64,000 nt of DNA, taken from contig NZ_BPWE01000003.1 in the NCBI RefSeq assembly GCF_020884755.1, positions 186,001-250,000 of the forward strand, read 5' to 3'. The notes below the pieces were generated by a model. That model was not told where the DNA came from. It did no database searches and worked only from the letters and a program-made list of their open reading frames with translations. A program made the translations under genes and the position numbers. Every line of letters starts with the position of its first letter. Within the stretch, counting starts at the first letter, position 1. Origin of the DNA: Bifidobacterium mizhiense (GTDB taxonomy: Bacteria > Actinomycetota > Actinomycetes > Actinomycetales > Bifidobacteriaceae). Positions 51,084-60,696 of this stretch are shown piece after piece.

Positions 51084-52610
51084 TCAGCCCTGCCAGTGGT
51101 CGGCCAGACCGGACAGGCCGGACATGTGCGAACCCTTGAGCAGGACAAGATTTTGCCGGTCCGGATGCCTGGCGCACAGGCGGCGGACCATCTGATCGGC
51201 CTGGTCAGCATCCTGGGCGAAGAGGACGCACATGGCCCCAGACTGTTCCTCGCTGGGATCAGATAAGCCACCAGCACCACGGACAAGGGCATGAACCAAC
51301 CTGTCCATCTGCTGATCCCTGCAGCCCACCGCGACCAATGCATCGACGCCCAACCGACGGCAGTAGGCGCCGATCTCCTGGTGCAGCTGCTCCCCTCGAT
51401 CGCCCAGCTCAAGCATGACCCCCAGGACGGCTATCCGATAGACCGGGCCATCGGATCCCCTCCAGGTGGCCAGGGCATCCAGACCAGCCCGCACGGAATC
51501 GGGATTGGCGTTGAAGGAATCATCAATCAGGGTGAAGGAGGCATCCGGCAACCGGACCGAAGACAAAGCCATCCGATGCGGACTTATTTGCCGCTGCCGA
51601 CCCAGCTCATCGGCGATGCGTTCTGCGTCCAAACCCAGGGCGTGGGCTACCGTGGCGGCGGCCAAAGCGTTCATGACATTGTGCCGTCCCGGAATGCCCA
51701 GACGCAGCCGCACTGGTTGCTGGCCACGCAGACGCAGCTCGAAGGCCGGCCTGTCCAGACTGTCGCTGTCCAGGTAGCGAGCCGAGCCATCCAGGTCGCG
51801 GTCCTGCCCGCCATCATCAGCGGCCATGCCAAATCGCAAAACAGATCCAGAGGCCAGATCAGCCATGGCAGCCACCCGGGAATCGTCGGCATTGAGTACG
51901 GCGGTCCCGCCCGGCACCAGGCCTTGCACGATCTCGCTCTTGGCCTGGGCGATGCGCTCCACGGAGCCGAATTCGCCCAGGTGGGCCACTCCTACCTTGA
52001 GGACCAGAGCCATGTCCGGGGGAACCATTTTGGTCAGCCGGGCGATCTCACCCACGTGGTTAGCGCCCATCTCGGCCACCAGATACCGGGTGTCAGGCCC
52101 CACTTCCAAGGCGGTCAGAGGAAGGCCGATCTCGTTGTTGAAAGACCCGACAGGGGCCACCACCGGTCCAAGAAGTGCCAGCAGAGAGGACAGCAGATCC
52201 TTGGTGGTGGTCTTGCCGACGGATCCGGTGATGCCGATCACAGTAAAGGGTTCTGCCGCTGCACGCCGACGATCCATATTGGCCCGGGCCAGCAGCCCCA
52301 GGGAAGCAACCGTATCGTCCACAAGAATCTGGGGCAGGTCAGCGCCCGGAACGAGATGATCGACCAGGGCAGCACGGCAGCCCTTGGCCCCCAGGCCGGG
52401 AACATAGTCATGGCCATCCACATGCTCGCCCTTGATGGCTACGAAGAGGCCATCGGCCCCCGCCTGCCGGGAGTCGGTCACCACCCGCATGCGCACGGAC
52501 CGCCGGTCAGGTTCACGACCAGAACCGACTTCAACCAGCCGACCGTGCACATATTCGACGACCTCATCCAGGGTCATGGGCATGGACCCGGCCCTTACAG
52601 ACTGACTCAT
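51084..52610 (-). CDS. murF: UDP-MurNAc-tripeptide–D-Ala-D-Ala ligase
   Basis: A 508-aa Mur ligase adding the D-Ala-D-Ala dipeptide. ATG at 52610 after GAGAGG; a GTG at 52616 is possible. N-terminal domain VTDSRQAGADGLFVAIKG, ATP loop GITGSVGKTTTKDLL, VAEMGANHVGEIARL and DDSFNANPDSVRAGLDAL. It is nine bases behind the MurE-like gene. Confidence 0.94.
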   Translation of the reverse strand: MSQSVRAGSMPMTLDEVVEYVHGRLVEVGSGREPDRRSVRMRVVTDSRQAGADGLFVAIKGEHVDGHDYVPGLGAKGCRAALVDHLVPGADLPQILVDDTVASLGLLARANMDRRRAAAEPFTVIGITGSVGKTTTKDLLSSLLALLGPVVAPVGSFNNEIGLPLTALEVGPDTRYLVAEMGANHVGEIARLTKMVPPDMALVLKVGVAHLGEFGSVERIAQAKSEIVQGLVPGGTAVLNADDSRVAAMADLASGSVLRFGMAADDGGQDRDLDGSARYLDSDSLDRPAFELRLRGQQPVRLRLGIPGRHNVMNALAAATVAHALGLDAERIADELGRQRQISPHRMALSSVRLPDASFTLIDDSFNANPDSVRAGLDALATWRGSDGPVYRIAVLGVMLELGDRGEQLHQEIGAYCRRLGVDALVAVGCRDQQMDRLVHALVRGAGGLSDPSEEQSGAMCVLFAQDADQADQMVRRLCARHPDRQNLVLLKGSHMSGLSGLADHWQG

Positions 52611-52619
52611 CCTCACCTC

Positions 52620-53501
52620 TCAGGACATCTCGCGGGAGACGCGCAGGGCGCTCCTGATGTTGTTGCGTTTGACGCCGGCGGCCATGGTCATGGCGATGCA
52701 CAGGGACAGATCGTCACTATTGGCATCGGCGGGCAGGGATTGGCGGGCCAGCCCATCGGATTCCTCGTTACGCTTGGCCACGATGGTATGCCCGCCCAGG
52801 TTGAACCCGTATCGACGGGCCCTGGAAATCAGCCGTACGTGCCGCATATCACGGGTGGAGCCCTCCTGGGCGCCGAGGGCCACCACATCCAGGTCCACTG
52901 CCTGCAAAGCGTCCCTGGCCAGGGTCTGGTCGTCCACGGAGATGACCACGGCGGCCGCCCCATCCTCCAGGGCGATGGACAGACTGCGCTGCACATCGAA
53001 CATGCTCAAGGGATATTCCAGGTCCAGTCGCCGGTCCAGCGAGTATGAGCCCTTGGCGCTGAGAATGCCGACAGGATTGCCCAGCACATGCAGGAAGTCA
53101 GCCAAAAGATCCACCTGATCCTGCACCTGGGAACCAACCAAAGCGAAGACAGCCAAGGCCCCGGAAGGATCACCGGCGGCATTGGCCAGCAACTGGCCCA
53201 TCTGCCAGGCATGCATGGTGCCGAAGAGTAGGGGTATGCGGGCTCGGCCCACCTCTTGACGGGCCGAGGCCGGCAACAGGGCCGCATAGGCGCCGCGAAG
53301 CTCAGCCTCCTCAATCATGCCCTGGTCCACCTGCCGGCCTGCAGGCACGTAAAGGCTGCCGGGCCGCACCGAGGGCAGGTCGTCCACCAGTGAAGTCACC
53401 GTAACTGGTTCAGCGAAATCAGGGACCAAAGTCAGTCCGTAGCGCCCCTTGAGCTGACCCAGGGTCAGTCGTCGGGAGATTGATTCACTCAGCGCACTCA
53501 T
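52620..53501 (-). CDS. MurE-like protein lacking the ATP loop and ligase domain
   Basis: A 293-aa protein in the place murE takes in standard dcw clusters. The start resembles the MurE UDP-binding domain (VTSLVDDLPSVRPGSLYVPAGRQVDQGMIEEAELRGA). Where a Mur ligase has GTNGKTT this protein has GILSAKGSYSLD, and it ends where the C-terminal ligase domain would begin. About 500 residues would be expected of a working MurE. It cannot be an active ligase; a regulatory or scaffold role is possible, or slow decay. A full murE must be elsewhere. Confidence 0.75.
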   Translation of the reverse strand: MSALSESISRRLTLGQLKGRYGLTLVPDFAEPVTVTSLVDDLPSVRPGSLYVPAGRQVDQGMIEEAELRGAYAALLPASARQEVGRARIPLLFGTMHAWQMGQLLANAAGDPSGALAVFALVGSQVQDQVDLLADFLHVLGNPVGILSAKGSYSLDRRLDLEYPLSMFDVQRSLSIALEDGAAAVVISVDDQTLARDALQAVDLDVVALGAQEGSTRDMRHVRLISRARRYGFNLGGHTIVAKRNEESDGLARQSLPADANSDDLSLCIAMTMAAGVKRNNIRSALRVSREMS

Positions 53502-53547
53502 GCTGCAATCTCTCCTTCGTCCGGGAACGCCATGATGCCTGCCGGTA

Positions 53548-55329
53548 TCACCATGTTACCGGGATAGCATCGGTTCTGGGCGGGGACGTGGGGACCTGGT
53601 ATTTCTGCATAAGGAATTCACCGATCTGGGCGAAGATGGGACCGGCGGTGATGCTGCCGAAAACGCCATCGCTGCTGTGGGGATTCTTCAGCACCACGGT
53701 GACCACAAAATGAGGGTCGTCAGCAGGCAGGATGCCCACCCAGTCGCTGATGATGCCACCCAGGCCGCCCGAGCTGTCGGCCACCTCGGCAGTGCCCGTC
53801 TTGGAGGCCACCCGATAGCCCTCCACCTTGGCCGTATTCTGGTACTTTTCAGCCACCGACTCCATGCCGTTCATAACGGTAGCCGCCACCTTTTCGTCCA
53901 CTACCCTCACCCGGTTGGCATTGACGGCACCCTGGCCGTGGATGATGGTCTGATCAGTCCGGACCCCCTTGTTGGCCAGGGTGGCGATGACGTTGGTCAG
54001 CTGGATGGCGTTGGTGGCATAGCCCTGGCCGAACAATACCGTATTGCGGGTGCGCCGATCCCAGGTCTGAGGCGAAGTCAGCAGGCCCTTGGACTCCCCC
54101 GGCAGACCTAGTGCCGAAGCCTGGCCGATGCCAAAGCGGGTCAGATAGTCGTAGCGCTTCTGGTCCGGGTAGTGTTCGCCGGCCATGACCATGCCCACGT
54201 TGGAGGAGTTCTGCAGAATGCCGGCAAGGGTCCAGTGCTCGGCTGGATGGTCGAAGGCGTCCTTGTACTGCTGGTTGTCCACGGTGATGTGGTCGGGCAC
54301 GGTGAAGCGGTCGCTCATGGAGTGCACCTGCTCCTGAAGCATGCCGGAGATCGAGATGGTCTTGCCGATGGAGCCGGGCTCGAAGGTCTCCGCCACCGCC
54401 CGCGAGGAGTTGACCTTGGCCTGGTCGCTGCCCGCCTGGTAGTCATCGGTGTCGGCCAGGGCCAGGATCTCGTTGGTGCGGGTGTCCTGGACGACAGCCA
54501 GGGCCCAGTCGGCATGAAAGCGCTGACAGCCTGACTTGAGGGCTTGACGGACGTACCACTGAACGTCTTGATCGACGGTCAGGGTGACATCCTTGCCGTT
54601 GACCGGATTGCGCTGACGGGTCACGGTTCCGGGGATCTCCTGGCCAAGCATTCCCTGCTGGTAGACCGTGTAACCGTCAGTGCCGGTCAGCTGCCGATTC
54701 TCCATCTGCTCGATCCCTGCCACGCCCTTGCCGCTGTCGTCGATGCCCCCGATCAGGGCTCCCATCAGATCCGCATGCGGATAGGTGCGCTCACTGCTCA
54801 GTTCTGCCGTGATGATCCCCTGCAGCCCCAGCTTGTCGATGGAGCGCTTGACCTCGGGAGTCACCCGCTTGGCCAGAACCACGTAGCGTCCAGGGACGCT
54901 GAGCTTGCCGCCCAGCTCCATGGCGTTCATCCCCAGGGCCGGCGCCAGGAGGCGGGCCACGCCGGCAGCACCGTCAGCGCCCACCGGATGGCCTTTGATG
55001 CTGTGACAGTCACTGCCTGTGCGCTTGGTGCAGTTGACTGGTATGAAGGATGCGGCCGCCTCGGGGTCGCCGATGATGTTGTACCGCTCCAGGCTCTGGG
55101 CAAGCACCCGGCCATTGACATCCAGGATGCGGCCACGCTGGGCCTTGATGGTGTGCGGCACAGTGCGGCCCGCCGCAGCGGCTTGCGCCATGGACCTTCC
55201 GTCGAAGAGCTGGATATAGGCCAGCTTACCCAGGGCCAAGGCGGCCACCAGGACCAGAATCAGACCCACAGACAAGGAACGTTTGCAGAAAGACAGGTGC
55301 CAGGAGCGTTTGGTTCCCTTGCCGCTCAT
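53548..55329 (-). CDS. ftsI: Septal transpeptidase FtsI (class B PBP)
   Basis: A 593-aa penicillin-binding protein with an N-terminal membrane anchor (LSVGLILVLVAALALGKLAYIQL), a dimerisation domain starting AQRGRILDVNGRVLAQS and a transpeptidase domain. Active-site elements: Ser320 in EPGSIGKT (SxxK), SSN at 375-377 and KTG from Lys510 in SKTGTAEV. It cross-links septal peptidoglycan with FtsW. It overlaps the upstream ftsL-like gene by four bases (ATGA). Confidence 0.95.
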   Translation of the reverse strand: MSGKGTKRSWHLSFCKRSLSVGLILVLVAALALGKLAYIQLFDGRSMAQAAAAGRTVPHTIKAQRGRILDVNGRVLAQSLERYNIIGDPEAAASFIPVNCTKRTGSDCHSIKGHPVGADGAAGVARLLAPALGMNAMELGGKLSVPGRYVVLAKRVTPEVKRSIDKLGLQGIITAELSSERTYPHADLMGALIGGIDDSGKGVAGIEQMENRQLTGTDGYTVYQQGMLGQEIPGTVTRQRNPVNGKDVTLTVDQDVQWYVRQALKSGCQRFHADWALAVVQDTRTNEILALADTDDYQAGSDQAKVNSSRAVAETFEPGSIGKTISISGMLQEQVHSMSDRFTVPDHITVDNQQYKDAFDHPAEHWTLAGILQNSSNVGMVMAGEHYPDQKRYDYLTRFGIGQASALGLPGESKGLLTSPQTWDRRTRNTVLFGQGYATNAIQLTNVIATLANKGVRTDQTIIHGQGAVNANRVRVVDEKVAATVMNGMESVAEKYQNTAKVEGYRVASKTGTAEVADSSGGLGGIISDWVGILPADDPHFVVTVVLKNPHSSDGVFGSITAGPIFAQIGEFLMQKYQVPTSPPRTDAIPVTW

Positions 55330-55817
55330 GGATGCCCCGCCTTGCCCTGGGCATCCTGAGGGGGCTTGTAGCCCTGCAGATCGATGGAGTTCAGGCCCTG
55401 CTGGGGTTGCATGCCCAACTGCTGGGCCTTGTCCGGCAGGGAGGCTTGGAGTTGGTCGAGCTTGTTCTGGTCATCCTGGACGTCCTGGGTCAGATTGCTG
55501 ATTTCATGCTGGACCCTGGTGGCCTCGAATGAGTCCTGTACCATCTGGGTACGCAGCATCAGGGATCCGAACATGCAGGCGGCCAAAAAGATCACGGAGG
55601 TCATGATGCGCAAGAGGGGATTGCCGCGGGTCCGCGTCCAGCCGATCAGACGCCGAGCCCCCTCAGCAAATGGACCTCGTTCGGGACGGCGGTCCTTGCC
55701 TGCCTTGCCTGTGCCCTTGATCAGGCTGAGCTCAGGCCTGGTGGGCATCTCCTGGATGCGAGGATGGCCCTTGTCCGCAGATGTCTTGGAACGGACTGAA
55801 CGTGCTGGCATGGTCAT
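55326..55817 (-). CDS. ftsL: FtsL-like divisome protein
   Basis: A 163-aa bitopic protein with a basic cytoplasmic tail (about 68 residues), one membrane helix (MTSVIFLAACMFGSLML) and an extracellular coiled-coil stretch (EISNLTQDVQDDQNKLDQLQ). Length and order match FtsL; the sequence of this family is poorly conserved, so the call leans on position between rsmH and ftsI, with four-base overlaps on both sides. Confidence 0.8.
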   Translation of the reverse strand: MTMPARSVRSKTSADKGHPRIQEMPTRPELSLIKGTGKAGKDRRPERGPFAEGARRLIGWTRTRGNPLLRIMTSVIFLAACMFGSLMLRTQMVQDSFEATRVQHEISNLTQDVQDDQNKLDQLQASLPDKAQQLGMQPQQGLNSIDLQGYKPPQDAQGKAGHP

Positions 55818-56905
55818 GACCGGCGCCTCGATTCCGAACCGTGGCCGGCATGACGATGGCGACCGGCTGAGCCCTGCCCACGGGCCTCGGCCTGAAGCCG
55901 ACGACGACGCTCCTCGGGGATGGCTCCGATCATCTCCACGGCCCGCAGGCGCACTGAAGCAGACCTGGGGTTGCGTTCCCGCTCGGCCGCATCGGCCTTG
56001 ACGGCACCATGAGTCAGGTCCGACAGGTAGGGCCTGGCCTGATCGGGCACCACCGGCATGCCCGCCGGCAGGTCCACATGCAGCCCTGGCGCCATGAAGC
56101 GCTTGACCATGCGGTCCTCCAGGGAGTGGTAGGACTCCACGACCAGACGACCTCCCTTGGCCAGCCGCAGGATGGCCTGGGGCAGGGTGCGCCTCAAACG
56201 ATCCAACTCTCCATTGACCTCGATGCGCAGGGCCTGAAAGACCCTCTTGGCCGGATTGCCTGGAGGACGGTGGCCACGCGGCACTGCCCTATCGACCAGA
56301 CGGTCCAGCTGGGCCGAGGTGGTCAGCGGTTGCTCCTTCCTGGCTTCAACGATGGCTCGTGCGATGCGTCCTGCATAACGCTCCTCCCCATACCGGGAGA
56401 AGATGTCAGCCAGCTGGGCCTGGTCGTACTCGGCCAGGACCTGCGCAGCCGTCAGCTCCTGGCTGGTGTCCATGCGCATGTCCAGCGGGGCGTCCTGACG
56501 GTAGGTGAATCCCCTGTCGCGCTGGTCGATCTGCAGAGAAGACAATCCCAAATCCATGAAGACCAGGTCCACCTGGCCTACATCCAGGGCATCCAGCTGC
56601 TGATCCAGCTGATCAAAGGGGGCGTGAACCGGCGTGAAACGGTCGGCCAGACCCTCGTCGCGCATCCGGCCAGTGGCCAGATCCAAGGCCTGGCTATCCC
56701 TGTCTATGCCAATAAGACGGGCCTCAGGGCAGGACTTGAGGAAGGCGGTGGCGTGACCAGCCAGGCCCAGCGTGCAATCCACAGCCACGGCCCCTGGGTG
56801 CTCCAAGGCGGGTCGAGCCAGTGCAAGGCAGCGTTCCAGTAGGACGGGACGGTGGACCTTGCCGCTGTCCACGGCCTCCTGGTCGAGAGGATTGCGTTCT
56901 GACAT
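55814..56905 (-). CDS. rsmH: 16S rRNA (cytosine-1402-N4) methyltransferase
   Basis: A 363-aa SAM-dependent enzyme (MraW). ATG at 56905 after GGAGG; a longer frame to 56923 has no site. Motifs: VHRPVLLERCLAL, SAM loop AVDCTLGLAGHATAFL, LIGIDRDSQAL, FMDLGLSSLQIDQRDRGFTYR and SYHSLEDRMVKRF. The C-terminus has an additional His/Arg-rich tail (GRHRHAGHGSESRRRS). Follows mraZ by 11 bases. Confidence 0.95.
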   Translation of the reverse strand: MSERNPLDQEAVDSGKVHRPVLLERCLALARPALEHPGAVAVDCTLGLAGHATAFLKSCPEARLIGIDRDSQALDLATGRMRDEGLADRFTPVHAPFDQLDQQLDALDVGQVDLVFMDLGLSSLQIDQRDRGFTYRQDAPLDMRMDTSQELTAAQVLAEYDQAQLADIFSRYGEERYAGRIARAIVEARKEQPLTTSAQLDRLVDRAVPRGHRPPGNPAKRVFQALRIEVNGELDRLRRTLPQAILRLAKGGRLVVESYHSLEDRMVKRFMAPGLHVDLPAGMPVVPDQARPYLSDLTHGAVKADAAERERNPRSASVRLRAVEMIGAIPEERRRRLQAEARGQGSAGRHRHAGHGSESRRRS

Positions 56906-56916
56906 CAGGGCCTCCA

Positions 56917-57399
56917 TCAGCAATCCACCGCCGGAAGAACGTCATCGGCAATGTCGGCATAGCCCTGCTCCTTGCTTTCCAGGTAGGCAGTCCAGGAATC
57001 CTGATCCCAGATTTCAGCACGGGTGCCCACGCCGATGACCACGACGGGGCCGGTCAGCCGTGCATAGGAGCGCAGCATGGGCGGGACCAGGATGCGACCC
57101 TGCTTGTCCGGGACCTGGTCGACGGCGCCTGACAGAAATACGCGCAGGTAGTCCCTGGCCGATTTGTCACCCATTGAAGTGTGTTGGATGCGCACGGCCA
57201 TCCGCCGAAATTCCTCGGTGGGCAGCAGGCTGACGCAGCGTTCCTGGCCACGGGCCATGACCAGACCCTGACCCAGCTGGGCGCGGAACTTGGCGGGCAA
57301 AGCCAGGCGGCCCTTGGCATCCATCTTGGGGGTGTAGGTGCCCAGAAGCATGGGCGGCAGGGAAGGCGAGGCGGCATCTGCGTCGTATGTATCGGCCAT
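56917..57399 (-). CDS. mraZ: Transcriptional regulator MraZ
   Basis: A 160-aa protein, slightly longer than usual, with the two SpoVT/AbrB-like repeats: LGTYTPKMDAKGRLALPAKFR and LSGAVDQVPDKQGRILVPPMLR. It has an extra N-terminal stretch of about 17 residues. MraZ represses the dcw operon it leads; the matching DNA repeats lie upstream. GGAGGTGG precedes the start. Confidence 0.95.
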   Translation of the reverse strand: MADTYDADAASPSLPPMLLGTYTPKMDAKGRLALPAKFRAQLGQGLVMARGQERCVSLLPTEEFRRMAVRIQHTSMGDKSARDYLRVFLSGAVDQVPDKQGRILVPPMLRSYARLTGPVVVIGVGTRAEIWDQDSWTAYLESKEQGYADIADDVLPAVDC

Positions 57400-57468
57400 G
57401 CCCCACCTCCAATGCCAGTTTGGTAACCATGGGACGGCCCCATCGGGTAGCGTCCCCTACGCAGTGCT

Positions 57469-57493
57469 CCCCACTTTACCCCACTTATCCCCA
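57469..57493 (-). promoter_or_regulatory. MraZ-binding repeats upstream of mraZ
   Basis: Three TGGGG boxes (plus-strand CCCCA at 57469-57473, 57479-57483 and 57489-57493) with an exact 10-base period, 70-94 bases upstream of mraZ. This is the TGGGN five-base spacer pattern known for MraZ operators. Confidence 0.85.
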
Positions 57494-57674
57494 TCGCTCA
57501 CCACCTTGACACCACTTCAGGCCCAAACCCAACCATTCGCCCCGCCGAAGGGTTCACCTCGGCGTTTCGCCACCCGGCAAAGAGGGCACGGCCAAGGGTC
57601 AGTTGAACAGAAAAGTAGAGGACGGGCGGTATATTGGATCATCCGATTTTGAACATTCCACAGAACGGACGCAC

Positions 57675-59909
57675 ATGTCGAGCTATTCCTCACAGCTGCA
57701 TGAAGAGCAGACGGCGGTGGACAGGGCCTACGGCCGTCTGGACGAGCTGCGGGCGCAGGCCAGGACCAGACTGGACGCGGTTCGGGCCGCCGGCTCCCAC
57801 GGTTCCCCCACCCAGCGCACCGAGCGGGATTCCTTCGCCAACATGTACGAGGACCGGCTCACCCAGCTGCGGGCCGTGGAGGACCGTCTGGTCTTCGGCC
57901 GACTGGATACTGCCCAGGGTGGTCGGCGATATATCGGACGACTGGGCCTGCTTGACAGCAACCATGAGCCCATCCTGACCGACTGGCGGGCCGAGGCCGC
58001 ACGCCCCTTCTACGAGGCCACTCCGGCAGACCACGGAGACATCGTCATGCGCAGGCACATCACCCTCAACTTCCGCCAGGTCACCGGCATCGAGGATGAG
58101 GTTCTTGACCTGTCGGCCCCAGAAGTGGACAAGGCGGCCCAGGGTGGCACCCTGGCCGGCGAGGGCGCGCTCATGGCATCCCTGTCCAGCCGCCGCACCG
58201 GGCAGATGACCGACATCGTGGCCACCATCCAGGCTGAACAGGACCGGATCATCCGCTCCCCCATGACCCGTCCGCTGGTGGTCCAGGGCGGACCGGGCAC
58301 CGGCAAGACGGCCGTAGCCCTGCACCGGGCCGCTTATCTGCTCTACACCCATAGGCGCAGACTGGAGAGTTCAGGCGTGCTGATCGTCGGGCCCAGCAAC
58401 GCCTTCCTGCACTATATCGACCAGGTCCTGCCCTCCCTGGGCGAGACTGGAGTGCTCAGCCGCACCATGGGCGACCTCATCCCCGGCATCAGCACTGAAC
58501 GCCAGGAGGACCCGCACGTGGCCCGGCTCAAGGGGGACATCCGCATGGCCGAGGCCGTAGCCAATGCCGTCGCCTCCCGGGAGCGGGTGCCTGCCTCCCT
58601 GCCCACCGTCAAGGTGGATGGGGTGGCCGTCCCTATGCTGGCGGTCGACCTGGAACAGGCCCTGGTCGATGCCCGACGCAGCCACCAGCCCCACAACAAA
58701 GCCAGGAATACCTTCGTGCGCTCGGCCCTGAACGCCATGACCGCCCGCTATGCCGAAGGCGTGGACTATCAGCCTGGAGCCGAGGAACTCGCCCGGGTCA
58801 CCTCCCTGCTGAGACTGAACGACCAGGTACGGCGGACCCTCAATCTAGCCTGGCTGCCCATGAACCCCCGCTGGCTGGTCAATGACCTCTGGTCCAGGCC
58901 GGACCGTCTGCGCCGGTTCGCCCCTTGGCTGACTCCTGAACAGATTGATCTGCTGACCCGCCAGGACGGCGCCAAACTGACCGTATCTGACATCCCCATC
59001 CTGGATGAGGCCATGGAGCTGTTGGGCCCTGACCCCCGTCAGGCGGACCGCGACCAGGCTGAAAAGGCCCGCCGCGATGAGGAACGACGGTTTGCCAGCG
59101 ACACCTTGGCCCAGAATGGCATCGGAACGGGCATCGTGACCTCGCAGATGCTGCTTGATTCCATCAACGGCCAGGACGAGAACCAAGCAGCCACTCAGGC
59201 GGCCGCCGACCGCGAATGGGTCTACGGGCACATCGTGGTCGACGAGGCCCAGGAGCTGACAGCCATGGACTGGAGGATGCTGGTTCGGCGCTGCCCCTCC
59301 CGATCCTTCACCATCGTCGGGGACGTGGCACAGACGGCCGCACTGGGTGGCACCCGATCCTGGGCCTCCACTATGGACGCGCTTTTCGGACCGGATGGAT
59401 GGGATCTGCGGCAGCTGACCATCGACTATCGCAACCCTCGTCAGGTATCCAACCTGGCCTCCTCCTTCGCAGCCTCCGAGGGCCTTGAGGTCTCGACCCT
59501 CAAGGCTGTGCGCGAGGTGGAAGGATCGGTAAGCCGCCTACGGGCAGAGGATCGGGTCAGTCTGTTGGATCAGCTGCCTGATCTGGTGAGCGGACTGGCG
59601 GAACGTCATCTGGGCAAGGACGGCACCGGACGCCTGACCATCATCGTTCCCAGCGCCCTGGAAGCCAAGGTCAGCTCAAGGCTACATATTGATAAGGCTC
59701 AGGAGCATCAGATCACGGTAACGACCACCGGCCACACCAAGGGCCTGGAGTTCGATGCCGTGGTTCTCGTGGAGCCTGGTGCCATTCAGGATGAGGCTCC
59801 TTCCAGGCTGAGCGCAGCGTCTGACCTCTATGTGGCCATGACGCGACCCACCCAAGAGCTGGTCATTGCCCAAACTTCCGGGGATCAGAAACTATTGAAT
59901 CTGGGATGA
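57675..59909 (+). CDS. helD: HelD-type RNA polymerase-associated ATPase (UvrD/Rep-like)
   Basis: A 744-aa helicase-like protein. It begins with a coiled-coil arm (QLHEEQTAVDRAYGRLDELRAQ), has Walker A QGGPGTGKTAVALHRAAYLLY typical of HelD rather than UvrD, Walker B IVVDEAQELTAMDW, IVGDVAQTA and the C-terminal motif VAMTRPTQEL. HelD frees RNA polymerase from DNA and, in some actinobacteria, lowers rifampicin sensitivity. ATG at 57675; the upstream frame lacks a ribosome site. Divergent from the dcw operon. Confidence 0.88.
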   Translation: MSSYSSQLHEEQTAVDRAYGRLDELRAQARTRLDAVRAAGSHGSPTQRTERDSFANMYEDRLTQLRAVEDRLVFGRLDTAQGGRRYIGRLGLLDSNHEPILTDWRAEAARPFYEATPADHGDIVMRRHITLNFRQVTGIEDEVLDLSAPEVDKAAQGGTLAGEGALMASLSSRRTGQMTDIVATIQAEQDRIIRSPMTRPLVVQGGPGTGKTAVALHRAAYLLYTHRRRLESSGVLIVGPSNAFLHYIDQVLPSLGETGVLSRTMGDLIPGISTERQEDPHVARLKGDIRMAEAVANAVASRERVPASLPTVKVDGVAVPMLAVDLEQALVDARRSHQPHNKARNTFVRSALNAMTARYAEGVDYQPGAEELARVTSLLRLNDQVRRTLNLAWLPMNPRWLVNDLWSRPDRLRRFAPWLTPEQIDLLTRQDGAKLTVSDIPILDEAMELLGPDPRQADRDQAEKARRDEERRFASDTLAQNGIGTGIVTSQMLLDSINGQDENQAATQAAADREWVYGHIVVDEAQELTAMDWRMLVRRCPSRSFTIVGDVAQTAALGGTRSWASTMDALFGPDGWDLRQLTIDYRNPRQVSNLASSFAASEGLEVSTLKAVREVEGSVSRLRAEDRVSLLDQLPDLVSGLAERHLGKDGTGRLTIIVPSALEAKVSSRLHIDKAQEHQITVTTTGHTKGLEFDAVVLVEPGAIQDEAPSRLSAASDLYVAMTRPTQELVIAQTSGDQKLLNLG

Positions 59910-59917
59910 AGTATCTA

Positions 59918-59944
59918 GTGCCGGGCCAGTATCAGGCCTGGCAC
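59918..59944. terminator. Hairpin after helD
   Basis: Stem GTGCCGGGCC/GGCCTGGCAC (one G-U pair) with a 7-base loop, eight bases after the helD stop and in front of the convergent nrdR. Confidence 0.6.
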
Positions 59945-60055
59945 CGCGTTCACTTCCAGTCACAGGCCAGCCCCGTCACACAATGACGGAAGCTGCTGGC
60001 CTGTTGCGGTGTGGGCCTGCTGCAGTCAGAATTGCCGGTGCCCAAATAGCCGAAT

Positions 60056-60538
60056 TCAGGACTGTGCAGTAGCAGACTGCTCTTCAGCTGACTGGTCTTC
60101 GGCGCGCAAGGTGTCGATGGCCTGCTGGAAGTCCTCCAGGTTGCTGAAGTTGCGGTAGACCGAGGCGAAACGCAGATAGGCCACCTCGTCCAACTCCCGG
60201 AGAGGCTTCAGGATAGCCCTGCCGACCTCTTCCGAATCGACCTGAGCCAGGCCACGCGAACGCAGATCCTCTTCGACCTGCTGGCCCAAGAGTTTCAGGT
60301 CGTTTTCATCAATGGGCCTACCTTGGCAGGCCTTCCTCACGCCAGCAATGACCTTGTCCCGATTGAAGGGCTCGGCATTGCCTGAGCGCTTCATAACCAG
60401 GAGGATTGAGGTCTCCACCGTGGTGAACCGACGCGAACATTGCGGACACTCGCGGCGGCGTCTGATGGCATGGCCGTCGTCGCTGATTCGCGTATCCACA
60501 ACCTTGGTATCGGGATTTTGGCAGAAAGGACAGTGCAT
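60056..60538 (-). CDS. nrdR: Transcriptional repressor NrdR
   Basis: A 160-aa repressor of ribonucleotide reductase genes. ATG at 60538 gives the family start [17 protein letters not shown]. Zinc-ribbon cysteines are in CPFC and CPQC, followed by FTTVE and an ATP-cone ([20 protein letters not shown]). Neighbours LysM protein and LexA repeat the order seen in mycobacteria and corynebacteria. Confidence 0.96.
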   Translation of the reverse strand: MHCPFCQNPDTKVVDTRISDDGHAIRRRRECPQCSRRFTTVETSILLVMKRSGNAEPFNRDKVIAGVRKACQGRPIDENDLKLLGQQVEEDLRSRGLAQVDSEEVGRAILKPLRELDEVAYLRFASVYRNFSNLEDFQQAIDTLRAEDQSAEEQSATAQS

Positions 60539-60696
60539 GTGCAATATCATAGCGCCAAAGAACCTCAAGACCCACGTATACCGGGCCTATCAGCGTATAA
60601 CACTGGACAAACTCCTCAAATTCAGCTAGTTACCCTTTTCCAGTCAACAAGCTATTGAAGCCCCATTGGTGATTCCCTGAACCGAAGATCGCTGCC

